Positions 1-9,796 are shown, counted from the first letter of the stretch. The stretch: 64,000 nt of DNA from Trichomonas vaginalis G3 (GCF_026262505.1 NC_067203.1:14706392-14770391); one strand, 5' to 3'. The notes: generated by a model from the letters alone, not told the origin. Translations and numbers: made by a program.

Positions 1-417
1 ATCAATATCATAATCATTGCAGGAATAACATTTAATCATTCTGTTCGAAACTACATAGAAGAAATTAGTGTTGCAATAAATGTGAAGACCTCCTGAAGCG
101 GTTTTAACGATAACATCTTTATCCGAAAGTTTTGATAAAATGTCTTTTCTAACTGTTTCTTTAAGTTCATCATTGTACGATTTATTGATATCAACATCTA
201 TAATCGTTAAATTTGATATTTTATTTACTAATAAAGCCATACCAGTTTTCCTTCCTCTTCCTCCATCATGTTTGAGGTAGTTATGTAAATCAATCATGTT
301 TTCACCAATTCTTTCATTGAGGGTTTTAGTTTCTGTCATAACTAATTCCTCAACTAATGAATCAATAACTTTTTCATCAGAAACGATATAGTTGCTGTTG
401 TTGTTTGTTGCCGTCAT
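1..417 (-). CDS. Primase-polymerase (AEP-like), N-terminal part
   Basis: The reading frame starts at 417 in the context TAAATG and is still open at base 1, giving 139 residues. It contains hydrophobic-D-x-D (IIDVDI) followed about 35 residues later by TASGGLHIYC, the sGGxH pattern of archaeo-eukaryotic primases and bifunctional primase-polymerases. Such proteins prime and copy DNA and in virus-like elements are often fused to a superfamily 3 helicase, which would lie outside the window. An N-terminal Asn-rich stretch precedes the domain. The upstream T-rich box matches other genes of element 1. Function is inferred from the two motifs only. Confidence 0.65.
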   Translation of the reverse strand, partial: MTATNNNSNYIVSDEKVIDSLVEELVMTETKTLNERIGENMIDLHNYLKHDGGRGRKTGMALLVNKISNLTIIDVDINKSYNDELKETVRKDILSKLSDKDVIVKTASGGLHIYCNTNFFYVVSNRMIKCYSCNDYDID

Positions 418-480
418 TTATATAGAAATAAAAAAATAAAAATAATTTTAAAACTAACTTTATTTTTGGACTGCATCATA

Positions 481-957
481 TTTCCAAGACTGTTGTCAAA
501 ATGTCATGTTGTCTCATTTTTTCAGAAAAGTTAAATTACCTGGTGACCTGGTGACCTGGTGACCTCATCAGTTATTCAAAAATAATTAATAAATGAATAA
601 CCTGAAAACATTAACGTAAACATTAACGATAAAAATTTATTTCCAGGACTGTTGTCAAAATGTCATGTTGTCTCATTTTTTCAGAAAAGTTAAATTACCT
701 GGTGACCTGGTGACCTGGTGACCTCATCAGTTATTCAAAAATAATTAATAAATGAATAACCTGAAAACATTAACGTAAACATTAACGATAAAAATTTATT
801 TCCAGGACTGTTGTCAAAATGTCATGTTGTCTCATTTTTTCAGAAAAGTTAAATTACCTGGTGACCTGGTGACCTGGTGACCTCATCAGTTATTCAAAAA
901 TAATTAATAAATGAATAACCTGAAAACATTAACGTAAACATTAACGATAAAAATTTA
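481..957. repeat. Three tandem 159-bp repeats
   Basis: Three direct copies start at 481, 640 and 799 and are nearly identical. Each holds three GGTGACCT-type octamers in a row and a short AT-rich tail ending in TTAACG. A degenerate partial copy lies at about 1729-1800, after the next gene. The array fills the gap between the primase-polymerase start and the end of the KilA-N gene, so it could be a regulatory or origin-type iteron block; that role is inference. Confidence 0.85.
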
Positions 958-992
958 TTTTTGGTCGTTTATGATAAAAATAAATGATTCAT

Positions 993-1655
993 TTACTCAC
1001 AATATTTTTGTACAAAACGACCCCAAACTTTTAACTTCTTTTCTGCAGCTTCAAATGCTATCTTAGCGAGTTCATATTCTCTAAATTCTCTCTTTAAATC
1101 TTCTTGTTCCCATTGGTCTAGTTCGTATGGAGAATCTCTATAACCATAACATATCTCACGTTCGTGTTCTAATTGTTTTTCACACATTTTTCCAACTTCT
1201 TCTTCAAACAAATGTTTAGCATTCTCTACTGTATCTTCGAGTTCTTCTTCATCTAATTTCTCATGAACTTTCTTGTCTATGGAGTCCATAATTTTTCCAA
1301 CTGCTATGCAATATTTTGGAGAAGCCCACATTGCTATATAGTTTATAAGTCTTGGGTCTACATACGTTCCTCTAACCTGTTTGATTTCATCAGGAATTCC
1401 TACATGAATTTTGTATAAAAAGCAACCGTCGGAATTCCGGCGGTTGCTATATTCTTCACAAAATGCCTTATAATACTCTTCCCAGGACTTATTTTCCAAC
1501 AACTTTCTAAAGTCTTTCCTAAACTGTTGACACATCTTTGTTGCATTAATGTAACCATCCTTGTCTCTACGTAAGACTTCAATACCATTATAAGTGCCTT
1601 TTGTGAATGTTTCACCATTAGATTTGTTTGTGAATGTTTTTGCTTCGACTGACAT
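993..1655 (-). CDS. KilA-N domain protein
   Basis: A 220-residue protein starting at the ATG at 1655; the frame is open further upstream but only from a TTG. Residues about 10-125 match the KilA-N fold of viral DNA-binding proteins: an INATKMC motif near the start, and near the end a stretch reading INYIAMWASPKY. The C-terminal half is a charged, probably coiled-coil region rich in Glu and Lys. KilA-N proteins are common in large DNA viruses and phages and bind DNA. Maverick 2 carries a relative at 48777-49463 with the same MWASPRY signature. It is flanked by the 159-bp repeats and a T-rich promoter-like box. Confidence 0.8.
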   Translation of the reverse strand: MSVEAKTFTNKSNGETFTKGTYNGIEVLRRDKDGYINATKMCQQFRKDFRKLLENKSWEEYYKAFCEEYSNRRNSDGCFLYKIHVGIPDEIKQVRGTYVDPRLINYIAMWASPKYCIAVGKIMDSIDKKVHEKLDEEELEDTVENAKHLFEEEVGKMCEKQLEHEREICYGYRDSPYELDQWEQEDLKREFREYELAKIAFEAAEKKLKVWGRFVQKYCE

Positions 1656-1728
1656 TTCTGTTCTTACATACAAAATAAAAAAATAAAAATAATTTTAAAA
1701 CTAACTTTATTTTTGGGCTGCATCATAT

Positions 1729-1800
1729 TTCCAGGACTGTTGTCAAAATGTCATGTTGTCTCATTTTTTAAAGAAGTTAAATGACCTGGTAGCAGTGAAA
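1729..1800. repeat. Partial, degenerate copy of the 159-bp repeat
   Basis: Repeats the first 60 or so bases of the 481-957 unit (TTTCCAGGACTGTTG...), then diverges. It sits in front of the KilA-N gene, so the repeat family brackets that gene on both sides. Confidence 0.7.
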
Positions 1801-1817
1801 TAAAATTTTGTTATCAG

Positions 1818-2000
1818 TTATTTTATCATCGTTTTATTAAGTTCATCTTTAGTTAATAATTTGAATGGATTCGCTAATGTTCCACCTTGAGTCACAACAC
1901 TTGCCCTGGCTAATTGTGAAGAACCTGGGATAAGTACTCCACGAAATGATTTCATTGGTATCATTAATTTAGAAATAGTTGGCTTAATTAATTTTGTCAT
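1818..2000 (-). CDS. Small conserved-context protein, 60 aa
   Basis: A 60-residue basic protein starting at 2000, preceded by a TTTTATTTTTAT box and the TAAATG start context shared by genes of this element; that context is the main reason to call it real. No domain is recognised. It is rich in Ser, Lys and Thr, has no membrane segment, and lies in a run of minus-strand genes between the KilA-N gene and the fibre gene. Confidence 0.5.
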   Translation of the reverse strand: MTKLIKPTISKLMIPMKSFRGVLIPGSSQLARASVVTQGGTLANPFKLLTKDELNKTMIK

Positions 2001-2049
2001 TTATGATAAAAATAAAATTGCATAATTTAAATTTTTCTTTCTCATTTTC

Positions 2050-2184
2050 TCATTTTTCATCCTGTTTTGGTTTCAGCAACTTTTCAAGTTGTTGTCTTGT
2101 CAGTAACTTTAATTTTAACTTTGGATCAAATATTGGGTTTCCATCTTTATCTCTTCCAATAACACCATATGGTAGAATCTTCAT
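2050..2184 (-). CDS. Very small basic protein, 44 aa
   Basis: A 44-codon frame begins at 2184 with the same upstream layout as its neighbours: a T-rich box, then TATAAATG. The product is short and strongly basic toward its end (QQLEKLLKPKQ), with a GRDKDGNPIF segment near the start. No family is recognised. Support comes from the promoter-like context and the tight spacing between flanking genes; a chance frame cannot be excluded. Confidence 0.4.
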   Translation of the reverse strand: MKILPYGVIGRDKDGNPIFDPKLKLKLLTRQQLEKLLKPKQDEK

Positions 2185-2234
2185 TTATACTAAAATAAAA
2201 ATTTAAATTATGCTGTTCGCTCTTTTGGAGCTCA

Positions 2235-2247
2235 GGACTTTCAGTCC
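2235..2247. other. Mini-hairpin GGACT-TTC-AGTCC
   Basis: A perfect 5-bp stem with a TTC loop in AT-rich intergenic DNA just past the fibre gene. It is of the same design as several hairpins in Maverick 2 (43966, 56385, 59432). Confidence 0.6.
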
Positions 2248-2274
2248 GTTCTAAAGTTTGTTTTACAAACATTG

Positions 2275-2291
2275 AGCGTTCATTGAACTCT
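2275..2291. promoter_or_regulatory. Imperfect palindrome over the fibre stop codon
   Basis: GTTCA-T-TGAAC with outer pairs interrupted by one mismatch overlaps the end of the fibre gene. Maverick 2 has a perfect version at the same place in its fibre gene (52534-52550). It may act as a 3'-end signal; role inferred. Confidence 0.4.
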
Positions 2292-4121
2292 ATACCATGC
2301 GTAAACTGTCATGTAAGGTGGCATGTATTCTTTACTTTGTCCCGTTGTTTGTGTATATCCTGAAACAGAATGTGTATGGTTTCCTTCTCCCTGAGTGTCA
2401 CTCCAGTAACAATTTATAGCAAACTTAACGTCGTCTTTAACATCATATCCTTTACCTTTTGTCATTCCTGACCAATCCCAATATCTATGCTTATGCCAAC
2501 CTGCCTGAGATGTACTTAAATCTATGTAGTGACTGTGTGCAGGTAAATTTTCACCTGAAATTGTTTTACTTCCACCTGTTTCCTTTGAAGAGTTTGCACA
2601 ATACAAAAACCTGTCTACAATCTGTTCCCATGCACCAACACCAAACATTACTTGAGGACCTCTTGCATCCATAGATGTATAAATAGAACCTACTGGGTTC
2701 ATTAAATCAAACATATGAGATAATATAGGATTGTCTATTTTGAACTTAAAATATAGTGCAACTATTTCAGGTTTCTTCTGGTTTGTGTCAGAATATTTTT
2801 TATAATATAATCTTATGTTTTCAGGGTAGGTAAAATCTTGACTATAATATTTATTTTTGTCATCTGTATAATAATATACTATTCTCGTTTTTTCTATTGC
2901 ATCATATCTTTTATATCTATAATAATCTAAATATAATGTTAGCTTTTGTTCATCTACATGTGGTGTTCTGTCGTCATCTCCATAGTCATAATAATATGGT
3001 GCTGGAGCTGGGTGAGGCAATGTCATATCTGCCATTTCATAAACTCTTAAATATTTCTTTTGTTCGTCTCCATATAAGTTTAAGTAGCAGTTGTTGTCTA
3101 ATGGAACTTTAACTTGTGTACCATTATTCTTTATATAGCTTACATACATTTCATTGTTATTTTTCGGAATGAGTTTACACCGTGCACCATTTTTTAAGGA
3201 CTGTACCAATTGCCATCTAAAATATTTATTTTCTTCATTGACAGAAAAGTCACCAACAATAGTTTCAATATTTTTAGTTGTTCCTATCAAACTTTGGTAT
3301 ATTTCGTTGACATATTCATTATCTGCCTTCTTCTCTAACTCACCATTAACATAAGTTTTATCTGCTTTAAGGTCTAAACATCCTGAAACCCATCCCGTAT
3401 CAGCTTTAGTTTTTAAAATCTTTGATGTCCATTCATGATACCATTCAACCCTTTCTTTAATTTCATTATCTTTTTCATCAACATAAACCAAATTTGCCTT
3501 CTTCATTAATTCACCGTTGACATATTCCTTATCTGCCTTCTTCTCTAACTCACCATTAACATAAGTTTTATCTGCTTTAAGGTCTAAACATCCTGAAACC
3601 CATCCTGTATCAGCTTTAGTTTTTAAAATCTTTGATGTCCATTCATGATACCATTCAACCCTTTCTTTAATTTCATTATCTTTTTCATCAACATAAACCA
3701 AATTTGCCTTCTTCATTAATTCACCGTTGACATATTCCTTATCTGCCTTCTTCTCTATGTCATTAAGGAAACCTTTTATGAATTCCTCATTTAAATTAAA
3801 TCTTCCAATCTTCAAAACTTTAGGAAATGCATTTAATGCGTAATATCTTTGTTCTTCTGGTGGAATTGATGTTATATCATCCGTTATACCTTTAATTTTT
3901 GAATTCATAAATAAAATTTCTTTTATATTTGATATCACTGCACCACCTTTGCAAACGAATTCGAAATGGTCATTTTTCAATACTATCTCCAAATCTCCAT
4001 ATTTCAACCTTTGTGTTTGTTCTGCTGTCTTTGAATTATATGCATATATGGCGTATGTAATGGTCTGAAGGACCTGGGTGCTTTGCGCCTTAAGTTGCTG
4101 TGGTTGCTGTTGTTTAATCAT
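2280..4121 (-). CDS. Phage-like tail-fibre protein with collar-type tip
   Basis: A 613-residue protein starting in the context AATAAATG. Residues about 1-120 form an N-terminal domain that resembles the start of the fibre in Maverick 2. Residues about 125-265 hold two copies of a 70-residue repeat (210 bp in the DNA, from 3334 and 3544) built on KADKxYVNGELxKKAD, a heptad-like pattern typical of trimeric fibre shafts. The last 150 residues match phage tail-fibre tips: NPVGSIYTSM, GAWEQIVDRFLY, then HSHY, HKHRY and HTHS (HxH metal-binding motifs as in T4 gp12), and a PPYMTVYAWYR end. The likely role is receptor binding on the particle surface. The frame is whole. Confidence 0.8.
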   Translation of the reverse strand: MIKQQQPQQLKAQSTQVLQTITYAIYAYNSKTAEQTQRLKYGDLEIVLKNDHFEFVCKGGAVISNIKEILFMNSKIKGITDDITSIPPEEQRYYALNAFPKVLKIGRFNLNEEFIKGFLNDIEKKADKEYVNGELMKKANLVYVDEKDNEIKERVEWYHEWTSKILKTKADTGWVSGCLDLKADKTYVNGELEKKADKEYVNGELMKKANLVYVDEKDNEIKERVEWYHEWTSKILKTKADTGWVSGCLDLKADKTYVNGELEKKADNEYVNEIYQSLIGTTKNIETIVGDFSVNEENKYFRWQLVQSLKNGARCKLIPKNNNEMYVSYIKNNGTQVKVPLDNNCYLNLYGDEQKKYLRVYEMADMTLPHPAPAPYYYDYGDDDRTPHVDEQKLTLYLDYYRYKRYDAIEKTRIVYYYTDDKNKYYSQDFTYPENIRLYYKKYSDTNQKKPEIVALYFKFKIDNPILSHMFDLMNPVGSIYTSMDARGPQVMFGVGAWEQIVDRFLYCANSSKETGGSKTISGENLPAHSHYIDLSTSQAGWHKHRYWDWSGMTKGKGYDVKDDVKFAINCYWSDTQGEGNHTHSVSGYTQTTGQSKEYMPPYMTVYAWYRVQ

Positions 4122-4145
4122 TTATTATGATTTAAAAATAAATAT

Positions 4146-4853
4146 TTAATCCGTTATCTCATCAGCTATTTTTTCTATTTGAAATTGCCATAATATTTCA
4201 TTCATAAATTCTAAATCACAATCAAATAGGTCAGTTATTCTAAATTTAATATTTGATAAATCTTTTGAATGAAGAATAAATGAATTCCCGGATAATTGAA
4301 ACGGATATGATAAAGAAAATGTGTTTAAGTTGATGGATAAAATGTTTTGTATTGATGGGTAAGAGTTAGGGTCTAATGTTTGATGTGAAAATCTCATTGG
4401 GGTATTAACTTTATCACATTTGATTAAAATGAAATTGGAACCAGTGTCAGAATACAAAACATCCCCAACATCTTTTTCAAAATTTAATATCCCAACAATG
4501 AACGAAGATGAGGAGTACAAAATTTAATTTTCAGCGGAAATTTAATAAGGTTATTTATTTCATCAAGTTCAAAAAGTTTATCAGGTTTTGATTTAAAATT
4601 TTCTTCATACCATACGATAAATGATTCATTTAAATAACTTAAAATCGTGTTAATATCCCATTTCGCTATCACATTATTTATATACATATCATACGTTTTT
4701 TCATGGTCATCTTTAATAAATGATATATAATCTGAAGGGTCTAAAAGAATGGATTAAATTTACCACTCACAGAAACGAGAGTAACATTATAAATTCCACT
4801 AACTGTTAAATTTAATTCACAGTTATTATTCGAAATAATATTGATAATTGACA
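4146..4853 (-). pseudogene. Spike-like conserved Polinton protein (broken)
   Basis: Remains of a gene related to the intact 258-residue protein at 55502-56278 in Maverick 2. The clearest shared part is the C-terminal block, IKFRITDLFDCDLEF here against MQFRLVDFQGEPVEL there, a beta-strand pattern seen in minor virion proteins of Polinton-like viruses. It lies between the fibre gene and a plus-strand structural-type gene. The element is a fossil here: the gene is broken, with about two breaks. A surface or spike role is inference from gene order and the strand-rich sequence. Confidence 0.5.
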
Positions 4854-4873
4854 TTTTTAATACGATTAAAAAT

Positions 4874-5353
4874 ATGGTAAAGCGTTATTTTCCAGTGATA
4901 AATAAAACTAGAATAAGATTACCTCAAGAATTCATAAATTCAACGAATAAGAAATTCATTCATGTTATAAATTTTAGTGTTTTCAGAAAATATGAGTCGA
5001 TGTCATATTCATCAACAGGTTATATTTCACTTCATTCAAATTTAGTTCAATCAAACCCATATAATGACCATTTCATAAGATTTTCAGATGGTATTAAAAA
5101 TGTAATTGATAGATTAAAATATGAACAGATTGACAATATCGAATTTTTGGAATTTTGGTTTAAATATCCTGATGGAAAAAAGATTGAAGTTAAAGATAAA
5201 GCTGATACTATAACAAAAACAATTACAATGACCGATCCGGATAGTGGGGAACAAAAAGAAATAAAACAAACGATAGAAACTGGTGAAAGGTCAATTATTA
5301 TTGATTATGATTCAAAGGATTATTATTCGATAATGTTAATGCTTGAATATTAA
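4874..5353 (+). CDS. Unknown element protein, 159 aa
   Basis: A plus-strand frame from the ATG at 4874; the open frame extends 11 codons further upstream but only from a TTG. The product is hydrophilic with alternating hydrophobic residues suggesting beta structure, and near its end a TITMTDPDSGEQKEIKQT stretch that looks like a loop or hairpin. No family is recognised. Its position next to the spike-like gene in an otherwise minus-strand run parallels the plus-strand gene at 58443-59305 of Maverick 2, so it may be a minor virion protein; that is inference only. Confidence 0.45.
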   Translation: MVKRYFPVINKTRIRLPQEFINSTNKKFIHVINFSVFRKYESMSYSSTGYISLHSNLVQSNPYNDHFIRFSDGIKNVIDRLKYEQIDNIEFLEFWFKYPDGKKIEVKDKADTITKTITMTDPDSGEQKEIKQTIETGERSIIIDYDSKDYYSIMLMLEY

Positions 5354-5431
5354 AAGAAAAAGCCTTAACAAAGAATTTTTCAAGTGATATTTTATATTCA
5401 TCAACTATTTTATTATAAATATCATTATATG

Positions 5432-6022
5432 TTAAATGAAGTTCAGTTGTTGTTCATTCTTTGATATCTTAATTGTGCTAATATCCTTTATAGGATTTAT
5501 TTTTGCAACTGTTCCGCAGCATGAAACCTCATCATCTATGAAAAATTGAATCTTAACGTCTGAATCTTGAACATCACAAAGAATGGCGATAATGTGAATT
5601 AATGATTCATAAGGTAAAATAATTAAACCGGATTGGTCAATTAAATTTATTATTGAATCATAATTATTAATTATTATATCACGGTAAATTTTCATTAATT
5701 CAGAATTAATGTCTATTTTATATGGGTTCTCGATGTTTGATGAAAGAGGTGGGGGTATGTTGGATAAGTGGGAATTTCAACAGGTTCTTTACCAGGTTCA
5801 GATAAAATGATTGGGTCTCCATTCTCATGGTTTTCTTCATTCTCCTCTTTTCGGTAAGTCACGAGTTAATAAATTTGGTTGAGTTGCTGACCTTGTTAAT
5901 TCAGGGCTAACATTAACTTTAACATTTTGAATAATTCGTGATTTATCATCATTTACGTTATAACCAACCGTAATCTCTGCTTTTGCGTTAGTGTTCTTTT
6001 GACTAGTGAAACGTCTTCTCAT
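5432..6022 (-). pseudogene. Conserved Polinton protein with CCG motif (broken)
   Basis: Remains of a gene whose relative in Maverick 2 is the whole 204-residue frame at 56504-57118. Shared features are a helical stretch (LIxLIxxxxxIxL), then an ECCGQTPPFMKIG-type loop, here SCCGTVAKINPIK, followed by an ISTIKI strand. The gene starts at 6022 in a TATAAATG context with a T-rich box upstream. It is broken, with about one break. Presence in both elements beside the ATPase and fibre genes points to a conserved virion or assembly role, which is inference. Confidence 0.5.
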
Positions 6023-6055
6023 TTATATTCGAATAAAAAAAATATATTTAAACTT

Positions 6056-6955
6056 TTATTTTGCTGGAACTTTTGAATCTATTATTCCCTGTATTTGTTC
6101 ATGAAGTTGATTTTTAGCTGTTTCATCGAAATTAATAGACCGAATATATTCATTAATTGCATTCTTATAATCAACTGATTTCTCAAATTTTCTTTTATCT
6201 GATTCCTTAACTAAATCATAAGTTAAACCTCGTTGCTGATATAATGGTTTCTTAATTAAATCTTTGAATGCTTGAGATAAAGCACCTGATGCAATTCTTG
6301 CTACTATAATTGGTTGGAATTGCTGTTTAAGTTCATCTTTAACATTTGCGAAAACTGGATCGAATAAAGCAACTTTAAAGAATTTCTTAGCTGAAATTTC
6401 GGGTCTAATATTTGCATATTGACCATCAAACTGGTTAGAATATCGTGGTAATCCATCCGGTCCCTCTTCAATAGCATTTAATTCTTCATTGAAATAAGAA
6501 TATGGATTATGACGGTATGAATTAATTGGACCATTTTCACCTTCTCCAATGTATTGTTTAACAGCTTTTCCATTTTCATCAAATTGCATAGGATAACGTT
6601 CATTATATGCTTTACGTTTAGGATAATCAGATATAGTTAATTTATAACCATTTATGACTTTAATATTACCTTGACCATCAGTAACGAAAACTTCATTTAT
6701 ACCATCAGGTTTTCCATTTGGACCCGTAATGTCTGCTTCGTGTGCTTCCCAATTTGGACCATGACGTTTGGCATATGCTTGAGCTTCTGGTAATGTTAAA
6801 ACGTTTCTCATTTGTTTAACATCTTTTTGAAGACCAGCAACAATATGAACTAATTCTTTCATTCCATCAGGAACTTTCATAGTTCTATTATATGCACCCC
6901 TTTTGTTTGTCCCTTGTTTTAATGGAACCTGTAGAAGATTTGCTATTTCTGTCAT
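6056..6955 (-). CDS. Conserved virion-type protein, 299 aa
   Basis: A whole 299-residue frame between the CCG-motif gene and the packaging ATPase. The middle carries an [18 protein letters not shown] loop and a [14 protein letters not shown] strand pair, followed by a PYSYF segment; the C-terminal third is helical and charged. I associate this DxTGPxGxPDGxNEV pattern with proteins of Polinton-like viruses, but cannot name a function. No signal peptide or membrane segment is seen. The upstream box TTTTTATTTTTTATTT fits the promoter pattern of the element. No relative was found by eye in Maverick 2. Confidence 0.55.
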   Translation of the reverse strand: MTEIANLLQVPLKQGTNKRGAYNRTMKVPDGMKELVHIVAGLQKDVKQMRNVLTLPEAQAYAKRHGPNWEAHEADITGPNGKPDGINEVFVTDGQGNIKVINGYKLTISDYPKRKAYNERYPMQFDENGKAVKQYIGEGENGPINSYRHNPYSYFNEELNAIEEGPDGLPRYSNQFDGQYANIRPEISAKKFFKVALFDPVFANVKDELKQQFQPIIVARIASGALSQAFKDLIKKPLYQQRGLTYDLVKESDKRKFEKSVDYKNAINEYIRSINFDETAKNQLHEQIQGIIDSKVPAK

Positions 6956-6995
6956 GTTTAATTATAAATAAAAAATAAAAATTAATTATAAAAAG

Positions 6996-7823
6996 TTAAT
7001 CAAATTTAACACTTCCTTTATTTAAATCAACTATTATTTTTCCATGTTCACCTAATTGCTGATATTGTGTGTAAAGTTCATTAATGCTCATTGGTAAATT
7101 CACTTGATAAAGCATAACGTTCAACTGTTGACGACTAAACCCACTGAAAATGAAAAGTGTTGATAGATTTGATTTAATGTTTGTGCTTAATGCTTTGAAA
7201 TATTGAACAGCCATAAAGAATGAACACTGAATGTGTCGACATTGAGTTAATAACTGATTAAAATATGATTTCTCATTTGTTATTAGTTTTGATTTCACTG
7301 CATCATCTAGAAAAATGAGTGAATGCAAAAATTCTCTATCAAAATTTGAAATAGAAAGTGTTTCAAATAATTCATCCCGTTGTTTATCAATAATTTTATC
7401 CTCTAATCCTTGCTTCTTGATTGTATTATATAATTCTTTATACATTAAAAAGTTTTTTAAATAATCTTCTGCTTCTTCTTGTGATAAATAAATAATTGGA
7501 ATTTTGATTAAATGCTTTAAAGATTCAAATGTATCATCTGAAGGTGAACCTGAACGGTTGATATAAATTAACACATGTGAATGGGGGGAAGTGTTAGCAA
7601 TAATGATAATTTGTTTTAATATCGTTAATGTTTTACCTTTATTTTGTTTACCAATTGCTGCAGTGATTGAATTTAAGTAACATTCAGAATATGGAATTTT
7701 CATTAATTTTTCCTTAGATAGAGCATTTCTATTATCACTCAATGCTTCATTAATCATATCATCTACGTATGTATTATATACTCCTGCTAATTCTTCATAA
7801 GGGGTGGATGAATTTAAATCCAT
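6996..7823 (-). CDS. A32-type genome-packaging ATPase
   Basis: A 275-residue protein starting in a GATTAAATG context. Walker A is GKQNKGKT near residue 58, followed by hydrophobic strands (ILKQIIIIA, HVLIYINRS). Walker B is HSLIFLDD near residue 168, followed by the sensor region LTQCRHIQCSFFMAVQYF. This is the layout of FtsK/HerA-superfamily A32-like ATPases, which pump DNA into capsids of Polintons, virophages and large DNA viruses. The tail reads FSGFSRQQLNVM; a matching FQGFSRYDIELIW occurs in the broken ATPase of Maverick 2. It lies directly upstream of the capsid gene remnant, as is usual for this module. Confidence 0.85.
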   Translation of the reverse strand: MDLNSSTPYEELAGVYNTYVDDMINEALSDNRNALSKEKLMKIPYSECYLNSITAAIGKQNKGKTLTILKQIIIIANTSPHSHVLIYINRSGSPSDDTFESLKHLIKIPIIYLSQEEAEDYLKNFLMYKELYNTIKKQGLEDKIIDKQRDELFETLSISNFDREFLHSLIFLDDAVKSKLITNEKSYFNQLLTQCRHIQCSFFMAVQYFKALSTNIKSNLSTLFIFSGFSRQQLNVMLYQVNLPMSINELYTQYQQLGEHGKIIVDLNKGSVKFD

Positions 7824-7847
7824 TTAATCAAAAATAAATTTATAATT

Positions 7848-9487
7848 TTAAACATTTCTATTCATCAATATTTCATCATATGAACTTCTATACTGCGGTG
7901 GTGTACCTGTTGGATGATATTTCAAACCTTCATCCGGTGTCCATGTCCAATATGTAGTCCTAGTAAACCAAACCTGAGGAGGATTTGTCACCTTTGAACA
8001 GTAAGTGTCATTTTCACCCTGAATGATTGGATAAGCTTTCACTTGTACTGTAACTTGTGAGTTGAAAGTTTCTAATCCATCAAAGAATATACCCGCTCCA
8101 TCACGTTGAACTGGAATAGTGCATAAGAATGAAGTTTGGTCTTTCCATGTTCTAGCTAATGGCGTGCCATATCATCATTCAGTGGTCTAGTTAATGAGTC
8201 CTCGTATTCTTCCGTGCATTCATTCACTCCATCTAAATCAGAAGCTTGAAGCATACGTGTAAAGAATATGTCACCCACTGTGGTCATCGCTTGATCGGGG
8301 AAGTTTCTGGAATCTATAGTGACCTGAAGACCTCGAAGCATTGGATTTTCTAAAACTGTTCTTTGCATTGCATTCTTCGGAAATGTTAACACAACATCTG
8401 TAACATTATGAAGAGCGTATGAGAAATCTGAGCTAATACCTTCAGGAGTGATGCAACCTCCATTTAGTGAACGAACGTCAATATGTTGAGCTGGAATCAT
8501 GAATGGATCTTCCTTACTGAATAAACGTGGTATTGCTTTAACTGATTCTTCAATTAAACCGTATCCTGGTGTAATGCATTTATCCTCTAAAACTTCCATC
8601 TTTGTGCATGAAATAATAACGTCATCAACTGTTGCGTCAGCAGATGTAGCGGCTAAGCTTGTAATTAATTTGGCAGGAAGTCCGATTTGTTGGAATTTGC
8701 GATCATATTTATAAACATGATTCATAATCTTTTCATAATTTTCATCAGTTATCTTTTCATAAACGTAATTTTGTAAATCAGCAACTCTTAACGGGTCAAC
8801 CTGACAAAATACTAAAGTATCCCTGAAAACATAATATTTAAGAATGATATCACCAAATGATTTAGGATAATCATCGAACGCCTGAAATGCTAACAAATCA
8901 TTTACCGGAATAATCATATCAAAAGTGACATCAACTTCTTCATTTGCTTTCTTGAAAACTTCTGAAGGGTCAATATATTTACCACATACTGAGTTATCAT
9001 ATTTTTGAACATTATTATATAACGAATGAACAAACTTTTTAACTTTCCTTTCTGATTTTGGTTTATATGTTGCAAATGCGAAAGATTCACGGGCGCAATC
9101 CATCTGAAGATAACCGGCATCACCTCTTTCGGTTTCTACTTCTAATTGTTTAAAGCTTTGATTTGATGATTTGTAACCAACGAATAAACGCATGCATTTA
9201 AAAGCGGCATCACATGTGAAAGCTTTATTTGAAACTAGAGTTGCTTTAACTTTGCGTTTAATATATGTGTCACCTAATTGGTTCACATCATGAGCCGGAT
9301 TTGTAATTCTTAAATGAGTTTGTTTATCATCAAAATATGGAGCATCAGAGTCATAGCATGAACTTTCAAGTTCTCTATAATATCTTCTACCGTCATTCTT
9401 TGCGAATATTTCATTTATCTTTTCGAATGAATGAAACACATTTCCATTAATCGGTTTAGTGTTTGGCACTAAATAGTTAGTCGTCAT
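7848..9487 (-). pseudogene. Major capsid protein gene, double jelly-roll type (broken)
   Basis: The longest reading frame begins at 9487 in an AATAAATG context and gives about 440 residues rich in beta-strand patterns, the size and position expected for a Polinton double-jelly-roll major capsid protein next to the packaging ATPase. Capsid-end sequence continues to 7848. The gene is broken, with about one break. Assignment rests on length, composition and neighbourhood; a similar arrangement is seen at 40740-42314 in Maverick 2. No fold can be proven by eye. Confidence 0.6.
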
Positions 9488-9556
9488 TTATTAATAAATA
9501 AAAAATCAAAATTAAAAGATGGAAATGAATTTTTAATTTTAATGAAATAATCAACT

Positions 9557-9772
9557 ATGGCTGCAGGTATATTTAAGAAACTGTGGGATAAAGTAAAAAG
9601 AGGAGCGAGTAAAGTTTGGGAAACATTGAAGAAGGGAGCAAATTGGATATTTAAGAATAAAGAAGCAATTAGTGACGTTGCTGAATCAATAACACCAAAA
9701 GCTGCCCCAATAAGAGAAATTTTAAATAAAGGAGAAAAAGTTTATCAAAGACTACAACCGATACTAAGATAA
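9557..9772 (+). CDS. Amphipathic basic peptide, 71 aa (virion-peptide type)
   Basis: A 71-residue basic protein that begins MAAGIFKKLWDKVKRGASKV, an N-terminal amphipathic helix with Trp and Lys, and ends in a second charged helix. The neighbouring convergent gene at 9797-10033 starts almost identically (MAAGFFKKLWDG), so the two are paralogues. Short peptides of this kind resemble membrane-active or cement peptides of virions such as adenovirus pVI in general character only. Both lie behind the capsid gene. Function is inferred. Confidence 0.55.
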   Translation: MAAGIFKKLWDKVKRGASKVWETLKKGANWIFKNKEAISDVAESITPKAAPIREILNKGEKVYQRLQPILR

Positions 9773-9796
9773 AAATAATATTTATTTATTTTTCCA

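Noticed and set aside
993-1673. Longer start of the KilA-N gene at 1673
   Set aside because: The extension begins with TTG; the first in-frame ATG at 1655 is preferred. The same reasoning moves starts at 4841, 33267, 40230 and 62737.
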